From positions 3,663,001 to 3,727,000 of the forward strand of contig JAGTTD010000015.1 of NCBI GenBank assembly GCA_018398585.1: a stretch of 64,000 nucleotides of DNA, written 5' to 3'. The DNA is from Simmondsia chinensis. Lineage: Eukaryota; Streptophyta; Magnoliopsida; Caryophyllales; Simmondsiaceae. The translations under genes and the position numbers were made by a program. Below the pieces are notes generated by a model. It was not told the DNA's origin. It saw nothing but the letters and a program-made list of their open reading frames with translations, and ran no database searches. Below are positions 1-10,561 of this stretch, piece by piece (within the stretch, counting starts at the first letter, position 1; each line of letters opens with the position of its first letter).

Positions 1-7
1 AACCAAA

Positions 8-1181
8 GTGCGAAGGCTGAGGAGGCAGGCGGTACGCTTCACAATAGTCAATCAACAGCTCTACAAAAAGTCATTCACACATCCCCTGCTGAAATGTCTA
101 ACACAGGAAGAAGGGGACTACGTTTTAAGAGAAATTCACGAAGGGATCTGTGGAGTTCATATTGGAAAACGAGCCCTTGCTGGAATGGCGTTAAGGGTAG
201 GATATTTCTGGCCCACCCTGAGGAAGGACGCCGGTACCCTTGTACGAAAATGCGACAAATGCCAAAGATTTGCAGCCCTCAACCATGCTCCCGCCGCGCC
301 ACTACAACCCATTGTTGACCCTATACCCTTTGACTAGTGGGGAATGGACATCTTAGGTCCCTTTCCCTTAGGCAGCGGGCAGAGGAGGTTCTTGATAGTG
401 GCCGTGGACTACTTCAGTAAGTGGGTAGAGGCTGAGGCGGTAGCTCGGATTACAGATAACGCAACCCAGCAATTCCTGTGGAAGAACACCATTACGCGCT
501 TTGGAATTCCTAGAGCCGTTATCACTGATAACGGGACACAGTTCGACTCGCCACGGTTTCGAATATACTGCCAACGCATGGACATTGCTCTTCTTTCACA
601 TCCGTTGCTTACCCTCAGAGCAACGGGCAAGTCGAGGTCGAAAATAAGCAGATACTCATTGGGCTTCGAAAAAGGCTGGATGAAACTAAGGGAAGATGGG
701 TAGAAGAGTTACCTAGCGTACTGTGGGCCCATCGAACAATCTATCGAGTGGATACAGGAGAAACCCTGTTCATGCTAACTTACGGGGTCGAAGCGGTAAT
801 TCCAGTAGAAGTAGGAGAGCCTAGTTACCGCATACAACACTATGACTATCTACTTAACGAAGACCAACGAAGGCGCGCTTTGGACTTGGTGGATGAAGTT
901 AGGGAAGATGCCCTTCTTCGGATAATGGCCCAAAAGCAACGAGTGTCTCAGTACTACAACAAACGCCTAAGGACAAGAAGCTTAGAAGTAGGGGACCTAG
1001 CCCTACGACGAGCAAATACCGCGGCTTAGGGGATAGGAGCGGGCAAAGTAGCTGCCAATTGGGAAGGACCCTACCGTGTGGCTCAGAAGATAGGGGAAGG
1101 AAGTTACAGGCTGGAACGCATGGACGGTTCCCAGGTACCCCGAGTGTGGAACACGAAGAATCTCAAAAAGTACTATTCATA
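8..1181 (+). pseudogene. Ty3/gypsy integrase (3' end of pol), degenerate
   Basis: This is the C-terminal part of a gypsy Pol polyprotein; integrase joins element cDNA to host DNA. The zinc-binding H-H-C-C region (ending CDKCQRF) lies at about 140-290. The catalytic core follows, with MDILGPF at 344 carrying the first Asp, ITDNGTQF near 520 the second, and GQVEVENK near 630 the Glu. The C-terminal tail ends LKKYYS with a TAG at 1179-1181. An in-frame TAG at 335-337 splits the zinc and core parts, a frameshift lies near 590, and another TAG lies at 1027-1029, so it is not functional. The tail, the antisense gene downstream and the tandem arrays point to the Tat lineage. The rest of pol lies left of the window. 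Confidence 0.9.
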
Positions 1182-1661
1182 GCCCAGTAAGTCGTGAAAG
1201 AATTATGTAAAATACTGAACCTAGATCGACACAGTACGAGCTGTATCCCAAGAAAAAGGGGGCGATACCCCATGTGCATAAATAAATTGTACACTCCCAA
1301 AGATTGCATCCACATAGCTCGCAAGAAGCCGAGGCTATTAAGGTCGTAGCTTGAAGAAAAACAATGAGAAGTAATGCGCAACGAACTATCATTAATTACA
1401 ATAGAACATACATCTGATAAGGTAATAGAGGCACTTCCACCTCTAAACACGCTATGTACAAGTACATATACAGGTAAAAAAATAGGGGGTTACAACAAAA
1501 AGGGGTGCCCCCTTATATTCCCTTTACATTTGCAAAAGAGGAAAGGGAAAATCAAAAGCTGAACTTAAGATCTGAGCCTAGCCGCCACCAGCACCTCCCC
1601 TAGAGCAAACAATTTCTTGGAAAAGCTGGTCTGCCGTCTGCTGAAGGGATTGACAGCTAAG
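1182..1661. other. Non-coding spacer inside the gypsy element
   Basis: This lies between the end of integrase and the end of the antisense gene. I see no coding sequence, repeat array or RNA gene. The short frames here are chance. Confidence 0.5.
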
Positions 1662-4380
1662 CTAAGGATGGCTGCGAGCTAAACGCCGTGCAAAACGCTC
1701 CCAATAGAAGGTGCACGTTGATGAACGAAACTCAGCACTTTCCCTAAAGCGGGAAACCGCCTCCGCTGCCTCAGACCGGGCATGCTGCACCTCTGTAAGA
1801 AGCATCTCTGACCGCGTCTGCTAGGAAGAGAGTTCTTCTTGCAGCTTCCTAAAACCCTCCCTCAGTCCTTGAGCTTCAGCGGCCAACGCTTCTTTCTCCT
1901 ACCTGAGCTTGCCAACATTATCTTTTAAGCCCTGAGACTCAACCGCCAGGATCTCCTTCTCCCTCCCCATCCTCAGTATGATCCTGGCCTGTTCCTCTTT
2001 TTCCTCTTCAGCTCTTTGTGCCGCCTCCACTGCCTCTCTTTTTTCCTCCCGCAACCGGGCCAGTTCCTGCGTGGCGGCTACCTGCTCACGAAACCACCCT
2101 AAGGCCATAGCAGTAGACAGGAAGCTGACCTGAAAGATAAGTTACCAAAGCATGTACTTAACGTGATAACAACTTAAAGGTATAGTGAGCGGTTTTACCT
2201 GAGCAACGCAAGAAGCTACCGTGTTGCTAGTCACAACTTGTGGATCTCCAGATGAAAGAACCGTCAAGGTGGCGTGTTGAATGGCGCTAACACTCTGGCA
2301 AGGGGAAAGGTTGGCAGAATCCCCAGGCCGTGCACCTTCCTCAATGGGAGTTCCCTCTTCTCTAGGAACCTCCCTTTGAGGCTCAGGAGGAGTGCCAGCA
2401 AGGTCATCAGGGGCAGTTAGGTCTATGTGGAACGAAGCAAGAAGGTTGTCGTCTATTTGAATGTCAGGCCTCACATCTGCTACCGCCTCCTGGGGCGATC
2501 CTGGCAATAAAGATGAGGTCCGGACAGGGGACCCTCTTCTTGGAGACGAAGGGGCGGGCATTACCGTCTCTACCGGAGGCAGCTTCGACACCACTAGCGG
2601 CGCTTCCAAGGGCCTCTCTCCTTCTTCCTCCCTTTCTGGCTGGAGGCCTACGTCTATTCCTTCTCCCAGAGCCTGAGTGGCTGGATCGCTAGCCGGTGTT
2701 GGTAAAGGTTCACTCACGGTCACTCCCGGCAAGGCGACGGTAACGACAGGCGTAGCATTGGGCCTCTCCTCCACCAAAGGTTCCGTTGTTGGGGCATCCT
2801 GAGAATGAGGCACGGATGATGCTCCACCATTCCCTTGATGGGGCATAGAAGTGCACATTTCCTGACCACTTGGAGCTGGAAAAGACCCCCCAGCAGCAGG
2901 AGACGCTTGGACTATGGGAATCTCAGAGGCGGCCTCTGACAAGACGGGCGCCTCTGAACTACCGCCTGAAGCAGGAGCCTCCACCTGTGAATTTTTAGAC
3001 CGTGTGACCTTCTTAGGAGGCCCCTCTCCTTCCTCATTGACCATCCTTTTACTTCTCCAAACGGTTTTCTTACCCTCACCCTTTCTCCCCTTTTTCCTCT
3101 GCTCCTCACGGCAGGACTCCGTGAGGGCCACGATATCCACGTCGGCTTCCGGTCCTAAAAAGAAGTAATTAAACAACCGCGATAGAATTATTAAATGGCG
3201 GTATAAACCAAAAAGAAAAATTTATCCGGCCCAGAGAATTACTCACCACTAACCGGACGGGCGCATAAGCCTGCCCGTATCAAAACTTTCTCCCGGCACA
3301 ACACCTCTTTGGTAACGAGGTATCGTGCACCTGAATCCCTCTCAAAGTACCAAAATACCTCCTTGTCTAAGTTAGATAGCTCGTCCTCTGAGGGGATGCT
3401 ACACTTATTCAGCGGAGTCCAGTAATGAGGGATGCCGAGGGGATAAGGGGGCCTTACCCAAATGAACCTATTTTGGCAAAAATTCACCTTTGAAGGGTTG
3501 AGCTCTACAAATTTAATCCCGCTCTTCCCCTCAAAGCTGACAACGCCTTTAAGTTGTTTGGCCCTAAATAAGAAATCAAAGCTACGGGTGGAGGGAATTA
3601 GTCCGGCCACAAAACAAGCAAGAAGGAAACCGTAAATATTACGAAAACCGTTAGGGGTAATTTGGCTAGGGCATACGGAGTACTGCCTAAAAACCCACTC
3701 CAGGATGGGCGGCAAGGGAAATCGCAAGCCGGCATCCAAGGAGTCTACACTGACGGCAAAAAATTCAGGGGAACGTGGGTATAAAATATTGTCGCTCTCC
3801 CGGGGGGCCAACGACTTCGTAATCATTTGGGAAAAAATATTTTTCGCGGAATTTTCTCATTCCCTCTACCGTTGCTAATGAGGATACAAGGTTTCCTAGG
3901 GGAAGAGCCGCAGCCGTATCGAGATACTGGGGGTGAACGGCCATTTCCTCAGGAGACGTTGGTGATGAGGGAGCCATTTGAGATAACGGCTCCACCATCA
4001 TTCCCTCCTCAGAAGACGCCCCTCCAGCACGTCTGAACGTCCACTGCCCTGCTGCATATGTTTTGGAGCCATTTAACTAGTTCAAAAAAAATAATAATAA
4101 TAAAGAAAAGTTAGAAAGGGATCTTACCCTGAGAAAAAGCAGAAGTCCCACCAGAATTTCCCGTTGGTAGGGCGGAGGCGTTGGTATCAGGTGAAGACAA
4201 TGCAGCCTCAGAACCAGGCCAACATACAGCAGGGGAAAATCCCTGATCAAAAGACACCCCCGCCTCCCCAGGGCAAATGGCAAGACAGCCGGCTAAAATT
4301 GCGGTAAGGTCATCTATGAGCTGGGGATCCAGCTCAATACCTTCGTTGAGCTCCTCCATGGGGGCCTCAAGTTCCACCAT
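1662..4380 (-). pseudogene. Antisense multi-exon gene of the retrotransposon (gypsy-type putative transposase-like domain, coiled-coil C-terminus)
   Basis: Four exons on the minus strand join in frame through GT-AG introns: 4380-4128, 4051-3247, 3154-2199 and 2129-1662. Donors read GTAAGA, GTGAGT and GTAAAA; acceptors read ATGCAG, TTTTAG and TTTCAG. Phases 1/1, 1/1 and 0/0 all match. Exon 2 resembles the domain annotated in plants as putative gypsy-type transposon (Transposase_28-like), with residues such as FRNIYGFLLACF. Exon 3 is Ser/Pro/Glu-rich and basic near its start. Exon 4 is a Glu/Ala/Arg-rich coiled coil. Antisense extra ORFs of this kind are known from Tat-lineage gypsy elements; their role is unknown. 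Damage: a frameshift near 3800 in exon 2, and TAG codons at 1901-1899 and 1823-1821. The start is the first ATG in frame after an upstream stop at 4428. Confidence 0.75.
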
Positions 4381-4626
4381 GGGAACCTCGTTCCACCATG
4401 GACGCCCCAATAAGAAAACCCCCTGTCAAACGAACGGCGAAAACAAAAAGAGAGAAAACCCAGAAAGCGTTTCGAAAATAGTGAGAAAACAAGTGAATAC
4501 CTTTGAATCATCATGAAAATGAGTGGAAGTAAGGATCGAAGGAGAACTAGAGAGAGAAATGCAGAAATCGGGGCGAAATTTTGCAAAGTAAAATGAGAAA
4601 TGGGGAAATTAGGGCTTTTGAGGGGT

Positions 4627-4679
4627 TTTATACGAAAAGGGGTCAAAAAGGGCAAAAGGAGAGAGAGAAGTACCACGTG
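4627..4679 (-). promoter_or_regulatory. Putative promoter of the antisense gene: G-box plus TATA
   Basis: On the minus strand a perfect G-box palindrome CCACGTGG (4673-4680) is followed 40 bases later by GTATAAAA (4634-4627). The first usable ATG is 247 bases further on at 4380. G-boxes bind bZIP/bHLH factors in plants. The order and spacing fit a core promoter just upstream of the antisense exons. Activity is inferred. Confidence 0.5.
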
Positions 4680-4704
4680 GCACAGGCCTACGGGCCTCGT
4701 AAGT

Positions 4705-6600
4705 ATTGATTGGATGGTTATCCTTCACCTAACATGAAGGATTACAGGCGGTTGGCTTTCACCTAATGTGGAAGCCCACGGTATTCTAAGTCCCTTTAAC
4801 AATGGGGGCTTGGATTTTCTTGCTCAGGTTGAAGAGAAGGAGCAAGAAATGGTTAAACGGTTGTCCTTCACCTAACGTGAAGGATTACGGGTGGTTGGCT
4901 TTCACCTAATGTGGAAGCCCACGGTATTCTAAGTCCCTTTAACAATGGGGGCTTGGTTTTTCTTGCTCAGGTTGAAGAGAAGGAGCAAGAAACGGATAAA
5001 CGGTTATCCTTCACCTAAAATGAAGGATTACGGGCGGTTGGCTTTCACCTAATGTGGAAGCCCACGGTACTCTAAGTCCCTTTAACAATGGGGGCTTGGT
5101 TTTTCTTGGTCGGGTTGAAGAGAAGGAGCAAGAAATGGATAAACGGTTATCCTTCACCTAACGTGAAGGATTACAGGTGGTTGGCTTTCACCTAATGTGG
5201 AAGCCCACGGTATTCTAAGTCCCTTTAACAATGGGGGCTTGGTTTTTCTTGCTCAGGTTGAAGAGAAGGAGCAAGAAACGGATAAATGGTTATCCTTCAC
5301 CTAACGTGCAGGATTACAGGCGGTTGGCTTTCACCTAATGTTGAAGGCCACGGTATTCTAAGTCCCTTTAATGATGGGGGCTTGGTTTTTCTTGCTTAGG
5401 TTGAGGAAAAGGAGCAAGAAACGGATAAACGGTTATCCTTCACCTAACGTGATGGATTACAGGCGGTTGGCTTTTACCTAATGTGGAAGCCCACGGTACT
5501 CTAAGTCCCTTTAACAATGGGGGCTTGGTGTTTCTTGCTCAGGTTGAAAAGAAGGAGCAAGAAACGGTCAGGCGGTTACCCTTCACCTAACGTGAAGGAT
5601 GACAGGCGGTTGGCTTTCACCTAATGTGGAGGCGCACGGTATTCTAAGTCTCTTTAACAATGGGGGCTGGGTTTTTCTTGCTCAGGTTGAGGAAAAGGAG
5701 CAAGAAATAGATAAACGGTTATCCTTCACCTAACGTGAAGGATTACAGGCGGTTGGCTTTCACCTACTATGGAAGCCCATAGTACGCTAAATCCCTTTAA
5801 CAATGGGGGCTTGGTTTTTCTTGCTCAGGTTGAAGAGAAGGAGCAAGAAACGGATAAACGGTTATCCTTCACCTAACGTGAAGGATTACGGGTGGTTGGC
5901 TTTCACCTAATGTGGAAGCCCACGGTATTCTAAGTCCCTTTAACAATGGGGGCTTGGTTTTTCTTGCTCAGGTTGAAGAGAAGGAGCAAGAAACGGATAG
6001 ACGGTTATCCTTCACCTAACGTGAAGGATTGCGGGCGGTTGGCTTTCACCTAATGTGGAAGCCCATGGTACTCTGAGTCCCTTTAACAATGGGGGCTTGG
6101 TTTTTCTTGCTCGGGTTGAAGAGAAGGAGCAAGAAACGGATAAACGGTTATCCTTCACCTAACATGCAGGATTACAGGCTGTTGGCTTTCACCTAATGTG
6201 GAAGCCCACGGTACTCTTAGTCCCTTTAACAATGGGGGCTTGGTTTTTCTTGCTCAGGTTGAAGAGAAGGAGCAAGAAACGGATAAACGGTTATCCTTCA
6301 CCTAACGTGAAGGATTACAGGCAGTTGGCTTTCACCTAATGTGGAAGCCCAAGGTATTCTAAGTCCCTTTAACAATGGGGGCTTGGTTTTTCTTGTTCGG
6401 GTTGAAGAGAAGGAGCAAGAAGCGGATAAATGGTTATCCTTCACGTTAGGTGAAGGATTACAGGCGGTTGGCTTTCACCTAATGTGGAAGCCCACAGTAC
6501 TCTAAGTCCCTTTAACAATGGGGGCTTGATTTTTCTTGCTCGGGTTGAAGAGAAGGAGCAAGAAACGAATAAACGGTTATCTTTCACAGGACGTGAAGAA
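4705..6600 (+). repeat. Tandem array of 143-bp units (about 13 copies), each with several hairpins
   Basis: The motif TCCTTCACCT recurs at 4721, 4864, 5007, 5150, 5293, 5436, 5578, 5722, 5865, 6008, 6151, 6294, 6437 and, degenerate, 6580, a period of 143 with one-base slips. Each unit contains a stem CCTTCAC/GTGAAGG around CTAAC, a stem GGCTTTCAC/GTGGAAGCC around CTAAT, and TTTCTTGCTC paired with GAGCAAGAAA. Units differ by scattered substitutions. Variable tandem arrays in the 3' untranslated region are known for Ogre/Tat-type elements and can seed satellites. It lies directly upstream of the antisense promoter. Confidence 0.92.
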
Positions 6601-7080
6601 TACGGGCGGTTGTGTATGTCCTAACTAACATTAGGGACGGGCGGTAAACTCTCACCAGCTTGAGCGCCCGTGGTTATGTGCCCCATCTAACACCTGGGCG
6701 GTTATGTATGTCCCGCCTAGCATCAGGGACGGGCGGTAAACTCCCACCAGCTTGAGAGCCCGCGGTTATGTGCCCCATCTAACACCGGGGCGGTTGTGTA
6801 TGTCCCACCTAACATTAGGGACGAGCGGTAAACTCTTACCGGCTTGAGAGCCCGCGATTATGTGCCCCATCTAACACCGGGGCGGTTGTGTATGTCCCAC
6901 CTAACATCAGGGACGGGCGGTAAACTCTCATCGGCTTGAGAGCCCGTGATTATGTGCCCCATCTAACACCGGGGCGGTTCTATATGTCCCACCTAACATC
7001 AGGGACGGGCAGTAAACTCTCACCAGCTTGAGAGCCCGCGGTTATGTACCCCTTCTAACACCGGGGCGGTTGTTTGCATC
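6601..7080 (+). repeat. Second tandem array, about five 92-bp units with hairpins
   Basis: The motif GTATGTCC recurs at 6613, 6706, 6798 and 6890 with a variant near 6982, a period of 92-93. Stems include GTCCC/GGGAC and GCCCC/GGGGC around the same CTAAC core seen in the 143-bp array, plus CTCTCA/TTGAGAG. It abuts the 143-bp array without a gap, and the shared CACCTAAC words suggest common origin or shared constraint. Confidence 0.85.
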
Positions 7081-7388
7081 TCAGCTAGCACAGGGCCGGT
7101 AATAAGCTCACACAAATATAAGCACGCACGACAAAGTAGCAAACCTTGACAGGCACACAGCTAAAGTTTTAAAATATACCAGAGTATTTATATATGTTAC
7201 AACAAAACTTCATTACATCAAGTTTCCGATATTACAACTACACCGCCAAAAGTAAGGTACAGTAAAGATTTAAAATATCCTCCTACACTTATTACAATCT
7301 ACTCAAACGCAGCGTGAGGTACCATTGGATCATTCCCACAACGAAACAAAGATCCCGAATATGGAAACAGCTGAGTTTGAAACTCCCC
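7081..7388. other. Spacer between the 92-bp array and the F-box gene
   Basis: AT-rich sequence with no ORF or array. It would be the 3' untranslated and terminator region of the antisense F-box gene. I see no further structure. Confidence 0.4.
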
Positions 7389-8434
7389 CTAGTAATGTCC
7401 TATGAAAACCGGGCGGCCACGGAGATCACCATGAAGCGAACACCGAAACACTTGTTTATGTGCTGTGAACGTCAGGTGTTCCTTTGATACGGTAAAGCTT
7501 GTGATAGCGAGGTCCCATCTACCCCCAGACCACGGTAGCTGAATGAACAGCCGATCCCGTCTTACCCAAGAGGAAGGATCCTCCATGTTGGTTAAAGTCC
7601 AGCTAGTGAATACCAGGCTTCAAAGTGTGATTAGGCACAGGGAAGGGGGTCCTGTTATCACGTCCCACAGACACGTTGATAGGTTATCCCAAATTACTTC
7701 CGAAAGGCTCATATTGTAAGAAACCCCTGTCTTAGTATTCCAGCGAACTATATAAGGGCGGTTGTTAGTACCGTCAATATAGTGGCCCCAGTCGGACAAA
7801 AAGAAAAGCTCCCCACGCAAGCAGACGTGATCCCTGAGAAAAACGTTTCGGGGACCCACGTTAAGACTTCCCCAGAAATTCCAATCACCTTGCCAAAAAT
7901 ACACTTGATACTCATTAGGCCAAAAGCCATAACAAGGATAGGATAAGTCCATTGCCATGATGAAAAGATAGAAACCGAACTGAGGGGTGGAGTCAAAACA
8001 TCCAAACACTAAGTTCAGGGGAACGTCCAAACAATTCATCAAAATACCCTCAGGCAACGGTACTGGCTGACGCACGCCCAAGGCAGGGTTACATACAAAC
8101 AACCTTGGAAGATTATAGTCTCGGTACAGTATTAAGCCACCCTGAGCACCTAGAACTCTAACATTATCTATCAACACCTCCATTATTTCCGGCGGCATGA
8201 CCGGAGAAAAATCCCCGGTAGATGAAAATACCCCAGACTGTCATGAGAAAACTCGCTTTCTGGCTGCTGCAGAACCCCATCAGCACCACGGTCAAGCGCA
8301 CGAAAAGATTGTTTTTTGACAAAGTCATAATCTGTGAGCAAACTATAGAACCAAGAAGATACACAAGAAAATCTAAGAAGAGATTTACCAGGAAGCCAAG
8401 CTAACATCTCACAAGTAACATCCTCCATAACCAT
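7389..8434 (-). pseudogene. F-box protein gene, antisense within the gypsy element, two lesions
   Basis: About 348 codons on the minus strand without introns. Residues 8-45 form an F-box (EMLAWLPGKSLLRFSCVSSW then FYSLLTDYDFVKK), which binds SKP1 in SCF ubiquitin ligases. The rest resembles the F-box-associated interaction domain of the large plant family, with LPRLFVCNPALG near residue 110 and a Trp-rich middle. Lesions are a one-base loss near 8232 (four C where the duplicate at 17170 has five, which restores the frame) and an in-frame TGA at 7622-7620, after which the same frame stays open to 7389. The ATG at 8434-8432 lies 66 bases below a TATA box. It sits between the tandem arrays and the polypurine tract, so it appears to be carried by the retrotransposon. 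Confidence 0.8.
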
Positions 8435-8499
8435 AAACCTAAAATATTGATGAGAGAGTTGGAGAGAAAAAGTGCCCAGGGGCCGAGATTATGGGGTAG

Positions 8500-8507
8500 T
8501 ATTTATA
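8500..8507 (-). promoter_or_regulatory. TATA box of the F-box gene
   Basis: TATAAATA on the minus strand, 66 bases upstream of the F-box ATG, a normal distance for a plant core promoter with a short leader. The copy in the duplicated block (17446-17439) is unchanged. Confidence 0.55.
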
Positions 8508-8536
8508 CACTTTGAGGGCAAAGAAACTTTGACCTC

Positions 8537-8547
8537 AAAGTGGGGGG
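8537..8547 (+). other. Polypurine tract of the gypsy element
   Basis: AAAGTGGGGGG followed by CTAAC and then TG. The tract primes plus-strand DNA in LTR elements and lies just inside the 3' LTR. Its presence argues that the LTR is not a solo LTR, so the F-box gene is inside the element. Confidence 0.6.
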
Positions 8548-8552
8548 CTAAC

Positions 8553-9055
8553 TGATGAGTATAAAAACTACACCCAGGTGGTACCGAGGCCAGAGGCCTC
8601 TACCGTCCCCTTCTTGGTCACACCCAAGGCGGTACCGAGGCCAGAGGCCTCTACCGTACCCTTCTTGGTCACACCCAGGGCGATACCGAGGCCAGAGGCC
8701 TCTACCGTCCCCTTCTTAATTACACCCAGGCGGTACCGAGGCCAGAGACCACTACCGTCTCCCTTCCTTGATTAAATCCCAGGCGGTACCCCTTGGATTA
8801 CTTCACACGCACGCATATCTCCACTATAAATAGGGGGATGATTCCCACAAAGAAGGCAAAGAACTTGAGCTTAGTTCTGCCCTCAAGAACCCAACCAAAA
8901 ACTCCATAAACATAGAGACACCTCAACGTCCCCCAATGTCTACACTCAAAACACATCCTATATAGCCCCCTTCTAGAGGACGTGATTTGTAAAACCAAAT
9001 ACCCATTGTCTTTTTCATCGATTACATTCATCCATGAATCCACATATTACTAACA
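8553..9055 (+). mobile_element. Probable 3' LTR of the gypsy element
   Basis: Starts TGATGAGTAT after the polypurine tract and ends ACTAACA. It contains a U3 minisatellite, then TATAAATA at 8825-8832 and a C/A-rich leader-like segment. The 5' LTR is outside the window, so both boundaries are inferred from the TG...CA rule and no TSD can be checked. Confidence 0.55.
8580..8786 (+). repeat. 51-bp minisatellite in the gypsy LTR U3 (four units)
   Basis: Units start with GGTACCGAGGCC at 8580, 8631, 8682 and 8732. Each holds the palindrome AGAGGCCTCT, which looks like a repeated U3 cis-element. The duplicated LTR has five units. Confidence 0.9.
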
Positions 9056-9204
9056 AGTTGTAAAAGAATCGGAAATTTTGAGAAGCCATGGCTAATGAAT
9101 TTTATGTGCTTAACAAAATTTAAATCTGTAACTTAGTCCCTCTAACCCGACTATTATAGAGAGTGATTTCTTCACTATCTCATGAGAAATTCGGGCCTTG
9201 AAAT

Positions 9205-9440
9205 TCGCGATCGCTTGCAGTATACTGTGATAATGACTTAGCCGCATATTTAGTTGCCAATCCTATTTCCAATGAACACTGTAAGTTGTTGATGTTGACT
9301 TTCACCGTGTTTGAGAAAATGTCAAAAGCACCGATCTATAGGATCATTACATGCCTACCACTAAGCATGGTGCTAATTAATATCCTTACAAAAGAGCTTT
9401 TTTTTCCGCTTCTATTATTACGAGTCCAATTTGCATAGGG
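9205..9440 (+). pseudogene. Ty1/copia RNase H relic (copy A)
   Basis: The translation keeps the end of a copia RNase H: CDNDLAAYLVANP, then LTFTVFEKM and finally INILTKG, matching the family pattern CDN-KAA...NP...H.E.D.HF...IFTKGL. There are no upstream domains and frames are lost. The copy at 18156-18431 is open for 91 codons but is equally a fragment. Confidence 0.6.
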
Positions 9441-10090
9441 GTCGACCCCACTTCTATTAGATTTGAAGGTTGATGGCTCACTATGCAAAAGCTATATTGT
9501 AAGAGAGTTGGCGACTCCTCGTGCAGTCGTTACATTGTGAGAGCATTGGTCACTTATGGTGAAATAGTCACATTGATGACATTGATGATTGTATATAATT
9601 AGAGATTATAATTTCTGAATTTCATAGTGGATAAGACACTCATTTGGGTTTCGTTGTTTTTCCCTCTAGTTGAGATAGGGTTTCCACATAAATTTCGTGA
9701 TTGATTGTTTCAATATTTATGTCGTTTTTCGCTTCCATTATGTTTGATTTATGATTTTTTCCAACATTAGCACTAGGTGGAGTATCACACTAGCTTATAT
9801 ATTAGTCTCTTCATTCCTGCAACTATTATGTGGGTTTCACATTTGACTCACATATGGAGATCTTACCAATATTATCTAAATGTACGTCTATATCGCATAG
9901 ATTAGCGATACTTCTCTGATTTACTGATTCATATACTCTCGATATATAAGATTGCCAGCGACCCTATTAGATATGCTTATCTTCCTATAGACCTAGGTAT
10001 TGTATTTCCACATAAATTAATTTCCTTGACGCAGTCCAATGAGCCAACGGTCAAGCACAGGTTCAATGCTAGTGTCGACTGCCGAGGATC
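9441..10090. other. Relic LTR-like sequence after the copia fragment
   Basis: Directly downstream of the RNase H relic there is a GAAGGTTGATGGC stretch, then a U5-like stretch with TTTCCCTCTAGTTGAGATAG and GGTTTCCACATAAATT (about 9655-9695), phrases typical of copia LTR ends. Boundaries cannot be set. The rest shows nothing recognisable. The copy B counterpart is 18432-19100. Confidence 0.35.
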
Positions 10091-10235
10091 ATGATGGCCC
10101 ACAATTGGAAAATCATTAATATATTTCAATTTTACCGTTTGATTGGAGGCATGATTAGTGGTGTAGTAGATCTACCTAATTACTCAGGTTTGAAAAAGAT
10201 TAAGATTTTATGTATTACGTTCGTGTACAGTTTGA

Positions 10236-10560
10236 CAACAACTCAATGTCAGCTCAATGGCTCATTAATAACAGCTCAACATGAGCTTGATAGTCAATCA
10301 AATGATTGTTCAATAGTTAGATTGAATAGCTCAACTCAGTCATAAGCTCGACTTGGTAGCATTCTGAACTCAGCAATAGACTCAACTGAGCTCATTATCG
10401 TGCTTGAGTATGAGTCATATTAATATCTTGTCAAACCGATTGAGTTAGACTGAGCTTTGAAAGCTCAATAAGAGCTTGGCTCGAACTTAAGTTCATTACT
10501 GCATATCAAGCTCGAGCTTGAACAAGGAGATGCTTAACTAAACTTAAATTTTTCCTAGGT
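10236..10560. repeat. AGCTC/GAGCT-rich low-complexity region (copy A)
   Basis: The words AGCTCAA, GAGCTT and GCTCGA recur on both strands, resembling but not matching the hAT-like element at 13313. The copy B counterpart is 19250-19560. Confidence 0.4.
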
Positions 10561-10561
10561 A

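Noticed and set aside
4314..4676. Minus-strand 120-codon hydrophobic frame
   Set aside because: Overlaps the promoter and first exon of the antisense gene in another frame; low complexity.
4705..7080. CRISPR-like array
   Set aside because: Units are contiguous with no unique spacers, in a plant retrotransposon. It is a tandem repeat.
10091..10345. 84-codon frame (and copy at 19103)
   Set aside because: No domain; the AGCTC-rich end and the duplicate show equal change at all codon positions by eye.
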